Below are positions 29,463 to 38,358 of a stretch of 64,000 nt of DNA, in pieces. Within the stretch, counting starts at the first letter, position 1. Each line of letters begins with the position of its first letter. Location of the stretch: positions 186,001 through 250,000 of the forward strand of contig NZ_JACAOS010000015.1 of the NCBI RefSeq assembly GCF_013386165.1, written 5' to 3'. The position numbers were made by a program, and so were the translations under genes. Source of the DNA: Pseudomonas gingeri. Its GTDB lineage: Bacteria > Pseudomonadota > Gammaproteobacteria > Pseudomonadales > Pseudomonadaceae. The notes under the pieces were generated by a model. It was given only the letters and a program-made list of their open reading frames with translations. It searched no databases and had not been told where the DNA came from.

Positions 29463-30674
29463 TCACAAGGCCGCCAATCCGCGGGCCAGGTCGGCTTGCA
29501 GGTCGGCAACGTCTTCGAGGCCGACGGCGATACGGATCAGGCTGTCGCGAATGCCCGCGGCCTCACGTTCCTGCGGCGCCAGACGGCCATGGGACGTGGT
29601 GCTCGGGTGGGTGATGGTGGTCTTGCTGTCACCCAGGTTGGCGGTGATCGAGATCAGCCGGGTGGCGTCGATAAAGCGCCAGGCGCCCTCTTTGCCGCCC
29701 TTGACCTCGAAGCTCACCACCGCCCCGAAACCGCGCTGCTGACGCTGGGCGAGTTCGTGCTGCGGGTGACTCTTGAGACCGGCGTAATGGACCTTCTCGA
29801 TGCCGTCCTGCTGCTCCAGCCACTCGGCCAGGGCCTGGGCATTGGCACAGTGGGCACGCATGCGCAGGTTCAGGGTTTCCAGGCCCTTGAGGAAGATCCA
29901 GGCGTTGAACGGGCTGAGGGTCGGCCCGGCAGTCCGCAGGAAACCGACGATTTCCTTCATTTGCTCGCTACGCCCGGCGACTACACCGCCCATGCAACGG
30001 CCTTGGCCGTCGATGAACTTGGTTGCCGAATGCACGACGATGTCCGCACCCAGCTTCAACGGCTGTTGCAGGGCCGGGGTGCAGAAGCAGTTGTCGACCA
30101 CCAGCATCGCGCCCTTGGCGTGAGCGATGTCAGCCAATGCGGCGATATCCACCAGTTCAGCCAGCGGGTTGGAGGGCGACTCGACGAACAGCAGCTTGGT
30201 ATTCGGGCGGATCGCCGCGTCCCAGCCGGACAGCTCGGCCAACGGCACGTAGTCGACTTCAATGCCGAAGCGCTTGAAGTACTTCTCGAACAGGCTGATG
30301 GTGGAGCCGAACACACTGCGCGAGACCAGCACGTGGTCGCCGGCGCTGCACAGGCTCATCACCACAGCGAGGATTGCCGCCATGCCGGTCGCGGTGGCAA
30401 CGGCTTGCTCAGCCCCTTCCAGGGCCGCGATGCGCTCTTCGAACGAACGCACGGTGGGGTTGGTGTAGCGCGAATAAACGTTGCCCGGCACTTCCCCGGC
30501 GAAACGCGCCGCCGCATCGGCGGCGGTGCGGAATACGTAGCTGGAGGTGAAGAACATCGGGTCGCCGTGCTCGCCTTCCGGCGTACGGTGCTGACCGGCG
30601 CGGACGGCCAGGGTGTCGAAACCTACGCCTTCGAGGTCGCTGTCCAGCCGACCGGCATCCCATTCCTGACTCAT
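29463..30674 (-). CDS. metZ: O-succinylhomoserine sulfhydrylase
   Basis: A PLP enzyme of the Cys/Met metabolism family that makes homocysteine from O-succinylhomoserine and sulphide in methionine synthesis. The 403 residues contain the PLP lysine at 219 in VVHSATKFIDGQGR, SRYTNPTVRSFEERIAALEG and the C-terminal THPSTTSHGRL segment. ATG 30674 has AAGGAG nine bases upstream. It follows purF in the conserved Pseudomonas order, separated by a terminator-like hairpin at 30712-30731. Confidence 0.94.
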   Translation of the reverse strand: MSQEWDAGRLDSDLEGVGFDTLAVRAGQHRTPEGEHGDPMFFTSSYVFRTAADAAARFAGEVPGNVYSRYTNPTVRSFEERIAALEGAEQAVATATGMAAILAVVMSLCSAGDHVLVSRSVFGSTISLFEKYFKRFGIEVDYVPLAELSGWDAAIRPNTKLLFVESPSNPLAELVDIAALADIAHAKGAMLVVDNCFCTPALQQPLKLGADIVVHSATKFIDGQGRCMGGVVAGRSEQMKEIVGFLRTAGPTLSPFNAWIFLKGLETLNLRMRAHCANAQALAEWLEQQDGIEKVHYAGLKSHPQHELAQRQQRGFGAVVSFEVKGGKEGAWRFIDATRLISITANLGDSKTTITHPSTTSHGRLAPQEREAAGIRDSLIRIAVGLEDVADLQADLARGLAAL

Positions 30675-30711
30675 GCTGCCACTCCTTGCTCGATTCTTTG
30701 GAGGATACAAA

Positions 30712-30731
30712 ACCGGCCCCTCAGGGCCGGT
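30712..30731 (-). terminator. Probable terminator after purF
   Basis: ACCGGCCC pairs with GGGCCGGT around a 4-base loop and is followed on the minus strand by TTTTGT. The hairpin lies 6 bp past the purF stop and 37 bp before the metZ start. Confidence 0.65.
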
Positions 30732-30737
30732 ATTTAC

Positions 30738-32243
30738 TCAGTTGTTGTACAGGTCGATGATCGCGCTGACCGCCTGGGTCTTGACCTTGGACGCATCGTT
30801 ACGCGCCTGCTCGATCTTGGCCAGGTAGTGCTCGTCGATATCACCGGTGACGTACTTGCCGTCGAACACCGCGCAATCGAAGTTTTCGATCTTGATCTTG
30901 CCACCGCCGACAGCCTCGATCAGGTCCGGCAGGTCCTGGTAGATCAGCCAGTCGGCGCCGATCAGATCAGCCACGTCCTGGGTTGTGCGGTTGTGGGCGA
31001 TCAGTTCGTGGGCACTCGGCATGTCGATGCCGTAGACGTTCGGGTAACGCACCGCCGGGGCCGCCGAGCAGAAGTAGACGTTTTTCGCGCCGGCTTCGCG
31101 GGCCATCTGGATGATCTGCTTGCAGGTGGTGCCACGCACGATGGAGTCGTCCACCAGCATGACGTTCTTGCCGCGGAATTCCAGCTCGATGGCGTTGAGC
31201 TTCTGGCGCACCGACTTCTTGCGGGCGGCCTGGCCCGGCATGATGAAGGTACGGCCGATGTAGCGGTTCTTCACAAAACCTTCGCGGAACTTCACGCCCA
31301 GGTGGTTCGCCAGTTCCAAGGCCGAGGTACGGCTGGTGTCCGGGATCGGGATCACCACGTCGATGTCATGCTGCGGACGCTCGCGCAGGATCTTCTCCGC
31401 CAGCTTCTCACCCATGCGCAGACGCGCCTTGTACACCGACACACCGTCGATGATCGAATCCGGACGGGCCAGGTAGACGTGTTCGAAGATGCACGGGGTC
31501 AGCGACGGGTTGGTCGCGCATTGACGGGTGTGCAGCTTGCCATCTTCGGTGATGTACACCGCTTCGCCCGGTGCCAGGTCGCGGATCAGGGTGAAACCGA
31601 GCACGTCCAGGGACACGCTTTCGGAGGCGATCATGTACTCGACGCCTTCGTCGGTGTGACGCTGGCCGAACACGATCGGACGGATGCCATGGGGATCGCG
31701 GAAACCGACGATACCGTAGCCGGTGACCATCGCCACCACCGCGTAGCCGCCGACGCAACGGTTATGCACGTCGGTCACTGCGGCGAACACGTCTTCTTCG
31801 GTCGGTTGCAGCTTGCCACGCTGGGCCAGCTCGTGGGCGAACACGTTGAGCAACACTTCCGAATCGGAGTTGGTGTTGACGTGACGCAGGTCCGACTCGT
31901 AGATTTCCTTGGCCAACTGTTCAACGTTGGTCAGGTTACCGTTGTGTGCCAGGGTGATGCCGTACGGAGAGTTGACATAGAACGGCTGGGCTTCAGCCGA
32001 GGTCGAACTGCCTGCGGTCGGATAACGCACATGACCAATACCCATGTGACCGACCAGGCGCTGCATGTGCCGCTGATGGAATACATCGCGAACCAGGCCG
32101 TTGTCCTTGCGCAGGAATAACCGGCCATCATGGCTGGTCACGATACCGGCAGCGTCCTGGCCGCGGTGCTGGAGCACGGTTAGCGCGTCATACAGCGCCT
32201 GATTGACGTTCGACTTACCGACGATACCGACGATGCCACACAT
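30738..32243 (-). CDS. purF: Amidophosphoribosyltransferase
   Basis: First committed enzyme of purine synthesis, transferring glutamine ammonia to PRPP. The 501-residue protein starts MCGIVGIVG, so Cys2 becomes the N-terminal nucleophile without a propeptide. The glutaminase part holds HRGQDAAGI and [10 protein letters not shown]. The phosphoribosyltransferase part holds the PRPP loop [17 protein letters not shown] motif. ATG 32243 is required by the cysteine; AGGGG lies upstream. It lies downstream of cvpA with a 41-bp gap, as in many gamma-proteobacteria. Confidence 0.97.
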   Translation of the reverse strand: MCGIVGIVGKSNVNQALYDALTVLQHRGQDAAGIVTSHDGRLFLRKDNGLVRDVFHQRHMQRLVGHMGIGHVRYPTAGSSTSAEAQPFYVNSPYGITLAHNGNLTNVEQLAKEIYESDLRHVNTNSDSEVLLNVFAHELAQRGKLQPTEEDVFAAVTDVHNRCVGGYAVVAMVTGYGIVGFRDPHGIRPIVFGQRHTDEGVEYMIASESVSLDVLGFTLIRDLAPGEAVYITEDGKLHTRQCATNPSLTPCIFEHVYLARPDSIIDGVSVYKARLRMGEKLAEKILRERPQHDIDVVIPIPDTSRTSALELANHLGVKFREGFVKNRYIGRTFIMPGQAARKKSVRQKLNAIELEFRGKNVMLVDDSIVRGTTCKQIIQMAREAGAKNVYFCSAAPAVRYPNVYGIDMPSAHELIAHNRTTQDVADLIGADWLIYQDLPDLIEAVGGGKIKIENFDCAVFDGKYVTGDIDEHYLAKIEQARNDASKVKTQAVSAIIDLYNN

Positions 32244-32284
32244 GCGACGCAACCCCTACTTAATGAATCTGAACTGAACAGCAC

Positions 32285-32842
32285 TTACTGAGGCGTTTTG
32301 GCCGGCAAGAGATGTTCCTTGAACGGAAGGTCAGCGGGTACGCTGATTCCGCTGGCTAGCCACTGACTGCTCCACCCCAGGATGAGGTTCTTGGACCAGT
32401 CGGCGACCAATAGAAATTTTGGCACGAGCTGAGAGCCCTGCCACCACGAATCCTGCTGGACCGGTCCCAGGCTCAACAGCCCGACGGCGACCACCACCAG
32501 CAGCCCGCCACGGGCGGCGCCAAAGGCCATGCCGAGGAAGCGGTCGGTCCCGGACAGGCCGGTGACGCGAACCAGCTCGCCAATAAGATAATTGACCATG
32601 GCGCCCACCAGCAGGGTGGCGACGAACATGATTGCACAGCCCGCGATCACGCGTGCCGAAGGTGTCTGGATATAGTCGGTCAGGTACACGGACAACGAGC
32701 CACCGAACATCCAGGCGACCGCGCCGGCAATGATCCAGGTGAGCAGGGACAGGGCTTCCTTGACGAAACCACGGCTCAAGCTGATCAATGCAGAAACGAC
32801 GATTACCGCAATAATCGCCCAGTCAACCCAGGTAAATGGCAC
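32285..32842 (-). CDS. cvpA: CvpA family membrane protein
   Basis: A 185-residue inner-membrane protein with four hydrophobic segments. It begins FTWVDWAIIAVIVVSALISL followed by SRGFVKEALSLLTWI, the CvpA signature. In E. coli the gene is needed for colicin V production and lies upstream of purF, the same arrangement as here. The exact biochemical role is not established. Confidence 0.92.
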   Translation of the reverse strand: MPFTWVDWAIIAVIVVSALISLSRGFVKEALSLLTWIIAGAVAWMFGGSLSVYLTDYIQTPSARVIAGCAIMFVATLLVGAMVNYLIGELVRVTGLSGTDRFLGMAFGAARGGLLVVVAVGLLSLGPVQQDSWWQGSQLVPKFLLVADWSKNLILGWSSQWLASGISVPADLPFKEHLLPAKTPQ

Positions 32843-32938
32843 AGTGCAGCCTACAGACGGATAAGGCGGCGCATTTTAGCAGAGCGCCGCCCCACTGGTA
32901 AGGCGATTGTCAGAGCATTTCGATACAAAGCCGCGTGC

Positions 32939-33604
32939 TTAACCGCGTTCTGGTTGGAAACGTACGACAAAGCCCTTCAGATTCTGCTGACGACCCAACA
33001 GGTCACGCAGACGATCGGCTTCGGCTCGCTCGATCAGCGGACCGACAAAGACCCGGTTCTTGCCATCGGAAGAACGGATATAGGCGTTGTAGCCCTGGCT
33101 GCGCAGGGTCTTTTGCAGGCTTTCGGCACTGTCACGACTGGACAGGCTGGCCAACTGCACCGACCAGCTGATCGGCAGGCCGTTGGGGTCCACACGATTT
33201 TGCGTGGTATCGAGCTTGGACGGCGCCACCGCAACCACCTGGGCCGGCGTTTGCGCCGGTGCCGGGGCGGGCTTGGCGACCGCAACCGGGGCTGCCGGCT
33301 TGGGCGCCACAACCGGAGCAACGGGTTTGGGGACCGGCGCTGGCGCGACAGGGACCGGGGTTTGCTCAACCTCGTCATCGCCCGGCACCGGTTCCTGGGG
33401 CAATACCTGGGGCTCGGGAACCGGCACCGGCTCGACCTTGACCTGCGGCAGAGCCGAGGCCTGAGGCGCCGTCGGCGCCTCGACGCGAACCTGGCGCTGC
33501 TCGTCCTGGCGGGAAAACAGCATCGGCAGGAAAATCACCGCCAACGCCACCAGCACCAGCGCACCGACCATCCGTTGTTTGTACGCTTTATCCAGCATTG
33601 CCAT
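32939..33604 (-). CDS. dedD: SPOR-domain cell-division protein, DedD-like
   Basis: A 221-residue bitopic protein. It has a short cytoplasmic start, a membrane helix (MVGALVLVALAVIFLPML), a long Pro/Ala/Val linker (about 60-140), then a C-terminal SPOR domain (WSVQLASLSSRDSAESLQK to the end) that binds denuded septal peptidoglycan. ATG 33604 has GGAGGAGG at good spacing, with ATG 33598 as alternative. The start overlaps the end of folC by 17 bp. It is placed between folC and cvpA as dedD is in E. coli. Confidence 0.9.
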   Translation of the reverse strand: MAMLDKAYKQRMVGALVLVALAVIFLPMLFSRQDEQRQVRVEAPTAPQASALPQVKVEPVPVPEPQVLPQEPVPGDDEVEQTPVPVAPAPVPKPVAPVVAPKPAAPVAVAKPAPAPAQTPAQVVAVAPSKLDTTQNRVDPNGLPISWSVQLASLSSRDSAESLQKTLRSQGYNAYIRSSDGKNRVFVGPLIERAEADRLRDLLGRQQNLKGFVVRFQPERG

Positions 33605-34895
33605 TGGCAGCCTCCTCCGTGGCGCGCCGGGCCAGCCACTCCAGCGCCTCGGCAACACAAAAAAACGATCCGAACAACAGAATCTCGTCATCCGCCGTGG
33701 CCTGGGCACATTGCCCTTCCAGCGCGGCGGCGACACTGCCATAGACACTGACCGGCGCATTACGTGCGACCAGGGCGGCTTGCAGTTCAGCGGCCGGGCG
33801 ACTGCGCGGCGTCTGCAAGGGCGTCACCGCCCAATGCTGGACGTGACGCTCAAGCGGGCCGACCACGCCATCAAGATCCTTGTCCGACAACAACCCGAAC
33901 ACCGCCAGGCGTCGCCCCTTCAAGGGACTGCGCGCCAGGCGCTCGGCCAGGTATTCGGCGGCATGGGGGTTGTGCCCGACATCGAGCATCAAGCTCAGGG
34001 ACTTGCCTTGCCAGTTCAGCTGACGCCGATCCAGCCGACCAACAATACGGGTATCCAGCAACGCCTGAACAATCCGCTCCGGCTGCCACGGCAAGTCCAT
34101 CAGCAGATAGGCTTGCAACGCCAGGGCGGCATTTTCCATCGGCAAGCCGAGCAACGGCAGATCCCGCAGCTCGACCACCTGACCCTGGCGGTCAACACCC
34201 CGCCACTGCCAGTTCAGATCGGTGAGGCCGAGATCGAAATCCCGACCGCGCAGGAAGAACGGGCTACCCAGTTCGCGAGCCTTGTCCAGCAGCGGCTGCG
34301 GCGGGTTCAGGTCGCCACACAGCGCCGGGGCGCCCGGACGGAAGATCCCGGCCTTTTCAAAGGCCACCGATTCGCGGGTGTTCCCCAGGTATTCGGCATG
34401 ATCGACGCCGATACTGGTCACCAACGCCAGGTCGGCATCCACCACATTGACCGTGTCCAGGCGTCCGCCCAGACCGACTTCGAGCACCACGACATCCAGG
34501 CCCGCACGCTCGAACAACCAGAGCGCGGCCAGGGTGCCCATCTCGAAATAAGTCAGGGACGTCTCGCCACGCCCGGCATCGAGGGCGGCGAAAGCGGCGC
34601 ACAGCTGCGCGTCCGTCGCCTCGACCCCGTTGATTTGCACACGTTCGTTGTAGCGCAGCAGGTGCGGCGAACTATAAACGCCGACCTTGAGCCCCTGCGC
34701 TTGCAGCAACGAGGCAACAAAGGCGCAGGTCGAACCCTTGCCATTGGTGCCGGTCACGGTCACTACCCGAGGCGCCGGCTTGCCCAGCCCCATGCGGTTC
34801 GCTACCTCTTGCGAGCGCTCCAACCCCATGTCGATGGCCGATGGGTGCAATTGCTCCAGGTAGGCGAGCCACTCGCCCAGGGTACGTTCGGTCAT
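33588..34895 (-). CDS. folC: Folylpolyglutamate synthase / dihydrofolate synthase
   Basis: A bifunctional Mur-ligase-type enzyme of folate synthesis, 435 residues. The ATP loop [10 protein letters not shown] is at 47-56. [26 protein letters not shown] and [10 protein letters not shown] are further FolC blocks. ATG 34895 overlaps the accD stop as ATGA. The accD-folC-dedD order is conserved among gamma-proteobacteria. Confidence 0.96.
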   Translation of the reverse strand: MTERTLGEWLAYLEQLHPSAIDMGLERSQEVANRMGLGKPAPRVVTVTGTNGKGSTCAFVASLLQAQGLKVGVYSSPHLLRYNERVQINGVEATDAQLCAAFAALDAGRGETSLTYFEMGTLAALWLFERAGLDVVVLEVGLGGRLDTVNVVDADLALVTSIGVDHAEYLGNTRESVAFEKAGIFRPGAPALCGDLNPPQPLLDKARELGSPFFLRGRDFDLGLTDLNWQWRGVDRQGQVVELRDLPLLGLPMENAALALQAYLLMDLPWQPERIVQALLDTRIVGRLDRRQLNWQGKSLSLMLDVGHNPHAAEYLAERLARSPLKGRRLAVFGLLSDKDLDGVVGPLERHVQHWAVTPLQTPRSRPAAELQAALVARNAPVSVYGSVAAALEGQCAQATADDEILLFGSFFCVAEALEWLARRATEEAANGNAG

Positions 34896-35812
34896 AGGCT
34901 TGCAGGCACCGGCGGGACAATGACAGGTTCAACAGGCAGTGCGATGTATTCAGGCGTCGGCAGGCCCATCATCTGCGCCAGCAGGTTGCCCAGGCGTGGA
35001 CGCAGTTCCTGGCGGGCGACGATCATGTCGATGGCGCCGTGTTCCAACAGGAACTCGCTGCGCTGGAAGCCTTCAGGCAGCTTCTCGCGCACGGTCTGCT
35101 CGATCACGCGCGGGCCGGCGAAGCCGATCAGCGCCTTGGGTTCGCCGACGATCACGTCGCCGAGCATCGCCAGACTGGCGGAAACACCACCGTAGACCGG
35201 GTCGGTGAGCACCGAGATAAACGGCAGGCCTTCTTCACGCAAACGCGCCAGTACGGCCGAGGTCTTGGCCATCTGCATCAGGGAAATCAACGCTTCCTGC
35301 ATCCGCGCACCACCGGAAGCGGCGAAGCAGATCATCGGGCAACGGTTTTCCAGGGCGTAGTTGGCGGCACGTACGAAACGCTCGCCGACGATGGCACCCA
35401 TCGAACCGCCCATGAACGAGAACTCGAAGGCGGAAACCACCACCGGCATGCCCAACAGGGTGCCGCTCATGGACACCAGGGCGTCTTTTTCGCCGGTCTG
35501 CTTCTGGGCCGCGGTCAGGCGATCCTTGTACTTCTTGCCATCACGGAACTTCAGGCGGTCCACTGGCTCCAGGTCGGCACCCAGTTCAACGCGGCCTTCG
35601 GCGTCGAGGAAGATATCGATGCGGGCACGGGCGCCAATGCGCATGTGATGGTTGCACTTGGGGCAGACGTCCAGGGTCTTTTCCAGCTCCGGACGATAGA
35701 GCACCGCATCGCACGATGGGCACTTGTGCCACAGACCTTCAGGCACCGAGCTTTTCTTCACCTCGGAACGCATGATCGAAGGGATCAGTTTGTCTACTAA
35801 CCAGTTGCTCAT
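34892..35812 (-). CDS. accD: Acetyl-CoA carboxylase carboxyltransferase beta subunit
   Basis: Half of the carboxyltransferase that makes malonyl-CoA, acting with AccA. The 306-residue protein has the N-terminal zinc ribbon with Cys31, Cys34, Cys50 and Cys53 (CPSC...CPKC), then the crotonase-like carboxyltransferase core with [13 protein letters not shown] and [15 protein letters not shown] 35812 gives the usual MSNWLVDKL start; GAGAAAG lies upstream. It is 94 bp downstream of trpF and overlaps folC. Confidence 0.97.
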   Translation of the reverse strand: MSNWLVDKLIPSIMRSEVKKSSVPEGLWHKCPSCDAVLYRPELEKTLDVCPKCNHHMRIGARARIDIFLDAEGRVELGADLEPVDRLKFRDGKKYKDRLTAAQKQTGEKDALVSMSGTLLGMPVVVSAFEFSFMGGSMGAIVGERFVRAANYALENRCPMICFAASGGARMQEALISLMQMAKTSAVLARLREEGLPFISVLTDPVYGGVSASLAMLGDVIVGEPKALIGFAGPRVIEQTVREKLPEGFQRSEFLLEHGAIDMIVARQELRPRLGNLLAQMMGLPTPEYIALPVEPVIVPPVPASL

Positions 35813-35906
35813 GCTGTCTTTCTCCAATTCGTTTTCGGCCCGTCGAACAACCGGGCCCGCCTGTTTTCTGCGGCGGTATGCATGGACGGCGGCAGGCTGC
35901 CAGCCG

Positions 35907-36539
35907 TCACATTGGCGCTGCGCAACCGCGTACGGCGCGCATGAACGCTTCGATCTTTGTACGATCCTTGATGCCCTTGCCCTGCTCCACCCCGCCGCTG
36001 ACATCCACGGCATAGGGTTTGACCTGGGCAATGGCCTCGGCCACGTTGTCGGCGGTCAGGCCGCCGGCCAGGATAATCGGCTTGCTCAGGCCCCGTGGTA
36101 CCAGGGACCAGTCAAACGCCGCGCCGGTTCCCCCGTGAACCCCTTCTACATAGGTATCGAGGAGAATTCCGCTGGCACTCGGGTAAGCCGCGCAGGCCGC
36201 GGCGATGTCATCACCGGCCTTGACCCGCAGCGCCTTGATATAAGGACGGTGATACCCCTCACATTGCTCACGGGTTTCATCGCCATGGAACTGCAACAGG
36301 TCCAGCGGCACCGCATCGAGGATTTCCCCCAGCTCGCAGCGACTGGCATTGACGAACAGGCCGACGGTGGTCACGAACGGCGGCAAGGCGGCAATGATCG
36401 CCCGCGCCTGCTGGAACGTTACCGCCCGCGGACTCTTGGCATAGAACACAAAACCAATGGCATCGGCCCCGGCTTCGACGGCGGCCAACGCATCTTCAAT
36501 GCGGGTAATCCCGCAAATTTTGCTGCGAACGGCGGACAT
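35907..36539 (-). CDS. trpF: Phosphoribosylanthranilate isomerase
   Basis: Tryptophan-pathway TIM-barrel enzyme of 210 residues. The catalytic cysteine is in KICGITR (residue 9) and the acid in [10 protein letters not shown]. The phosphate-binding [10 protein letters not shown] and the LLQFHGDET segment are intact. It stands apart from other trp genes, between truA and accD, as in other pseudomonads. No leader or attenuator was seen. Confidence 0.96.
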   Translation of the reverse strand: MSAVRSKICGITRIEDALAAVEAGADAIGFVFYAKSPRAVTFQQARAIIAALPPFVTTVGLFVNASRCELGEILDAVPLDLLQFHGDETREQCEGYHRPYIKALRVKAGDDIAAACAAYPSASGILLDTYVEGVHGGTGAAFDWSLVPRGLSKPIILAGGLTADNVAEAIAQVKPYAVDVSGGVEQGKGIKDRTKIEAFMRAVRGCAAPM

Positions 36540-36604
36540 GTCGTGAAGAACCCCAGGTGTTTTTCCGAGAAAGTCCCGGATGGTAACAAATGCTTTTCCG
36601 GGCG

Positions 36605-37459
36605 TCAGCCGTCAAGTTCCGAGAAGCCGGTGAGAAAGTGCGGCCCGATGTAACGCTGCGGCAGGGCAAACTCGTCGCGATACTCCACCTGTACAAGGTA
36701 CAGGCCGAACGGATGGGCGGTGACACCGCCGGTGCGCCTGACCCGACTTTCCAGGACTTCCCTGGCCCATTCCACCGGACGCTCGCCGGTACCGATGGTC
36801 ATCAGCACCCCGGCTATATTGCGCACCATGTGATGCAGGAAGGCCCCGGCGCGGATATCGATCACGATCATCTTGCCGTGGCGGGTGACCCGCAGGTGAT
36901 GCACTTCCTTGATCGGCGACTTGGCCTGGCACTGGCCGGCACGGAAGGCACTGAAGTCATGGGTGCCGATCAGGTGGCGGGCGGCCTCGGCCATGCGCTC
37001 GACATCCAGCGGACGGTGGTTCCAGGTGATCTCCTGGTTCAGGTGGGCCGGACGGATCTGGTCGTTGTAGATCACGTAGCGATAACGCCGGGCGATAGCC
37101 TTGAACCGCGCATGGAAATGCGCCGGCATCACCTGCGCCCAGCTGACGCTGACGTCATGGGGCAGATTGATATTGGCGCCCATGACCCAGGCCTTCAGCG
37201 AGCGTTCGGCGCTGGTATCGAAGTGCACCACTTGGCCACAGGCATGCACGCCGGCATCGGTGCGCCCGGCGCACATCAGTGAAACCGGGGAGTCCGCCAC
37301 CTTCGACAGCGCTTCTTCCAGGGTCTGCTGCACCGTCAGGACACCGGAGGCCTGACGCTGCCAGCCGCGATAGCGCGAACCCTTGTACTCGACGCCCAGG
37401 GCGATCCTGAAAAGGCCTTCGGCCGCCACTTCGGCGGCCGGATTATCTATATTTGCCAA
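36605..37459 (-). CDS. truA: tRNA pseudouridine(38-40) synthase
   Basis: Makes pseudouridine at tRNA positions 38-40. The catalytic aspartate lies in [11 protein letters not shown]. Also typical are [20 protein letters not shown] near the start and [14 protein letters not shown] near the end. The start is uncertain: no ATG precedes the conserved region. TTG 37459 is chosen because GTGAG lies just before it; GTG 37429 and TTG 37486 are alternatives. It runs in the same direction as trpF, 65 bp upstream of it. Confidence 0.92.
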   Translation of the reverse strand: MANIDNPAAEVAAEGLFRIALGVEYKGSRYRGWQRQASGVLTVQQTLEEALSKVADSPVSLMCAGRTDAGVHACGQVVHFDTSAERSLKAWVMGANINLPHDVSVSWAQVMPAHFHARFKAIARRYRYVIYNDQIRPAHLNQEITWNHRPLDVERMAEAARHLIGTHDFSAFRAGQCQAKSPIKEVHHLRVTRHGKMIVIDIRAGAFLHHMVRNIAGVLMTIGTGERPVEWAREVLESRVRRTGGVTAHPFGLYLVQVEYRDEFALPQRYIGPHFLTGFSELDG

Positions 37460-37630
37460 GAACTCACAGCCTGCTGGTTGACGCAAAGGCGGGCATTATA
37501 AGGCCAGCCGGCCGAGACGCCATGCGTGAGGGACTTTTAGTTGATCCCACGGGCAGATATTGTGGAGCCTGACCGCTAGCGTTATATAAAACAGTAAATA
37601 ACGACAACATCGCCAACCGAGACCTGATGA

Positions 37631-38290
37631 ATGAACGCGATCCACAAGGAAGCCGTCGGCCAGGCCTACAGCCTGGAAGGCATGCTGCACGCCCGGCACA
37701 TGACCTGGCAGACCGTCGAGGAAATGGCCCGCCGCATCAAACCCGGCATGCGTGAATCCGAGGCCCAGGCCATGGGCCTTGAGGTGATGACGGAGTTGGG
37801 CATGGATCGGATCTGGCATCCGACCAAGGTCCGCTTCGGCGCCAACACCCTGAAAACCTTCAAGCAGCCTTCCGACGGCGACCCGCTGCTGGGCGAGAAC
37901 GATATTTTCCTGATCGACCTGGGCGTGGTCTGGAAAGGCCAGGAAGGTGACAGCGGCGCGACGTACACCACCGGCAACGATCCCGAGATGGTTGCTTGTG
38001 CGGCGGCGGCCAAGACCCTGTTCGAGCGGGTTGAAGCGCACTGGCGCGAACACCAGGTGGCCGGCCCCGAGCTGTATCGTTATGCCGAAGAACAGGCCGA
38101 GGCCATGGGCTGGGTGCTGAACCTGGAGATCAAGGGGCATCGTGTCAGCGATTTCCCCCATGCGATCTACCGGGCCGGAGACCTGGGCAATTTCGAAGCC
38201 TGTCCGAATGTCGGCCTGTGGATCCTGGAAATCCAGATCGCCCACCCGACGCGGCCGTTCGGCGCCTTTTACGAAGACCTGCTGGCCTGA
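37631..38290 (+). CDS. Short M24 (Xaa-Pro peptidase-like) protein
   Basis: A 219-residue pita-bread-fold protein. Candidate metal ligands are Asp96 (FLIDLG), Asp107 (EGDSGATY), a histidine in KGHRVSDFPH, Glu200 (WILEIQIAHP) and Glu215 near the end. It is shorter than typical methionine or Xaa-Pro aminopeptidases and lacks their N-terminal domain, so the substrate cannot be given. It is alone on the plus strand, between divergent truA and convergent fimV. A strong terminator follows at 38317. Confidence 0.8.
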   Translation: MNAIHKEAVGQAYSLEGMLHARHMTWQTVEEMARRIKPGMRESEAQAMGLEVMTELGMDRIWHPTKVRFGANTLKTFKQPSDGDPLLGENDIFLIDLGVVWKGQEGDSGATYTTGNDPEMVACAAAAKTLFERVEAHWREHQVAGPELYRYAEEQAEAMGWVLNLEIKGHRVSDFPHAIYRAGDLGNFEACPNVGLWILEIQIAHPTRPFGAFYEDLLA

Positions 38291-38316
38291 ACCCTACAAG
38301 GGATGCGGCAAACAAA

Positions 38317-38346
38317 AACGGCAGCCCCGAGGCTGCCGTTTTTTTG
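38317..38346. terminator. Bidirectional terminator between the M24 gene and fimV
   Basis: AACGGCAGCC (38317-38326) pairs with GGCTGCCGTT (38331-38340). Seven T follow on the plus strand and five on the minus strand, serving both convergent genes. Confidence 0.93.
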
Positions 38347-38358
38347 TTGAAGCGCTGA

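Noticed and set aside
29331..32120. 929-codon open frame on the plus strand across metZ and purF
   Set aside because: It is antisense to two clearly recognised genes, has no domain I recognise and is the expected product of high GC codon bias.
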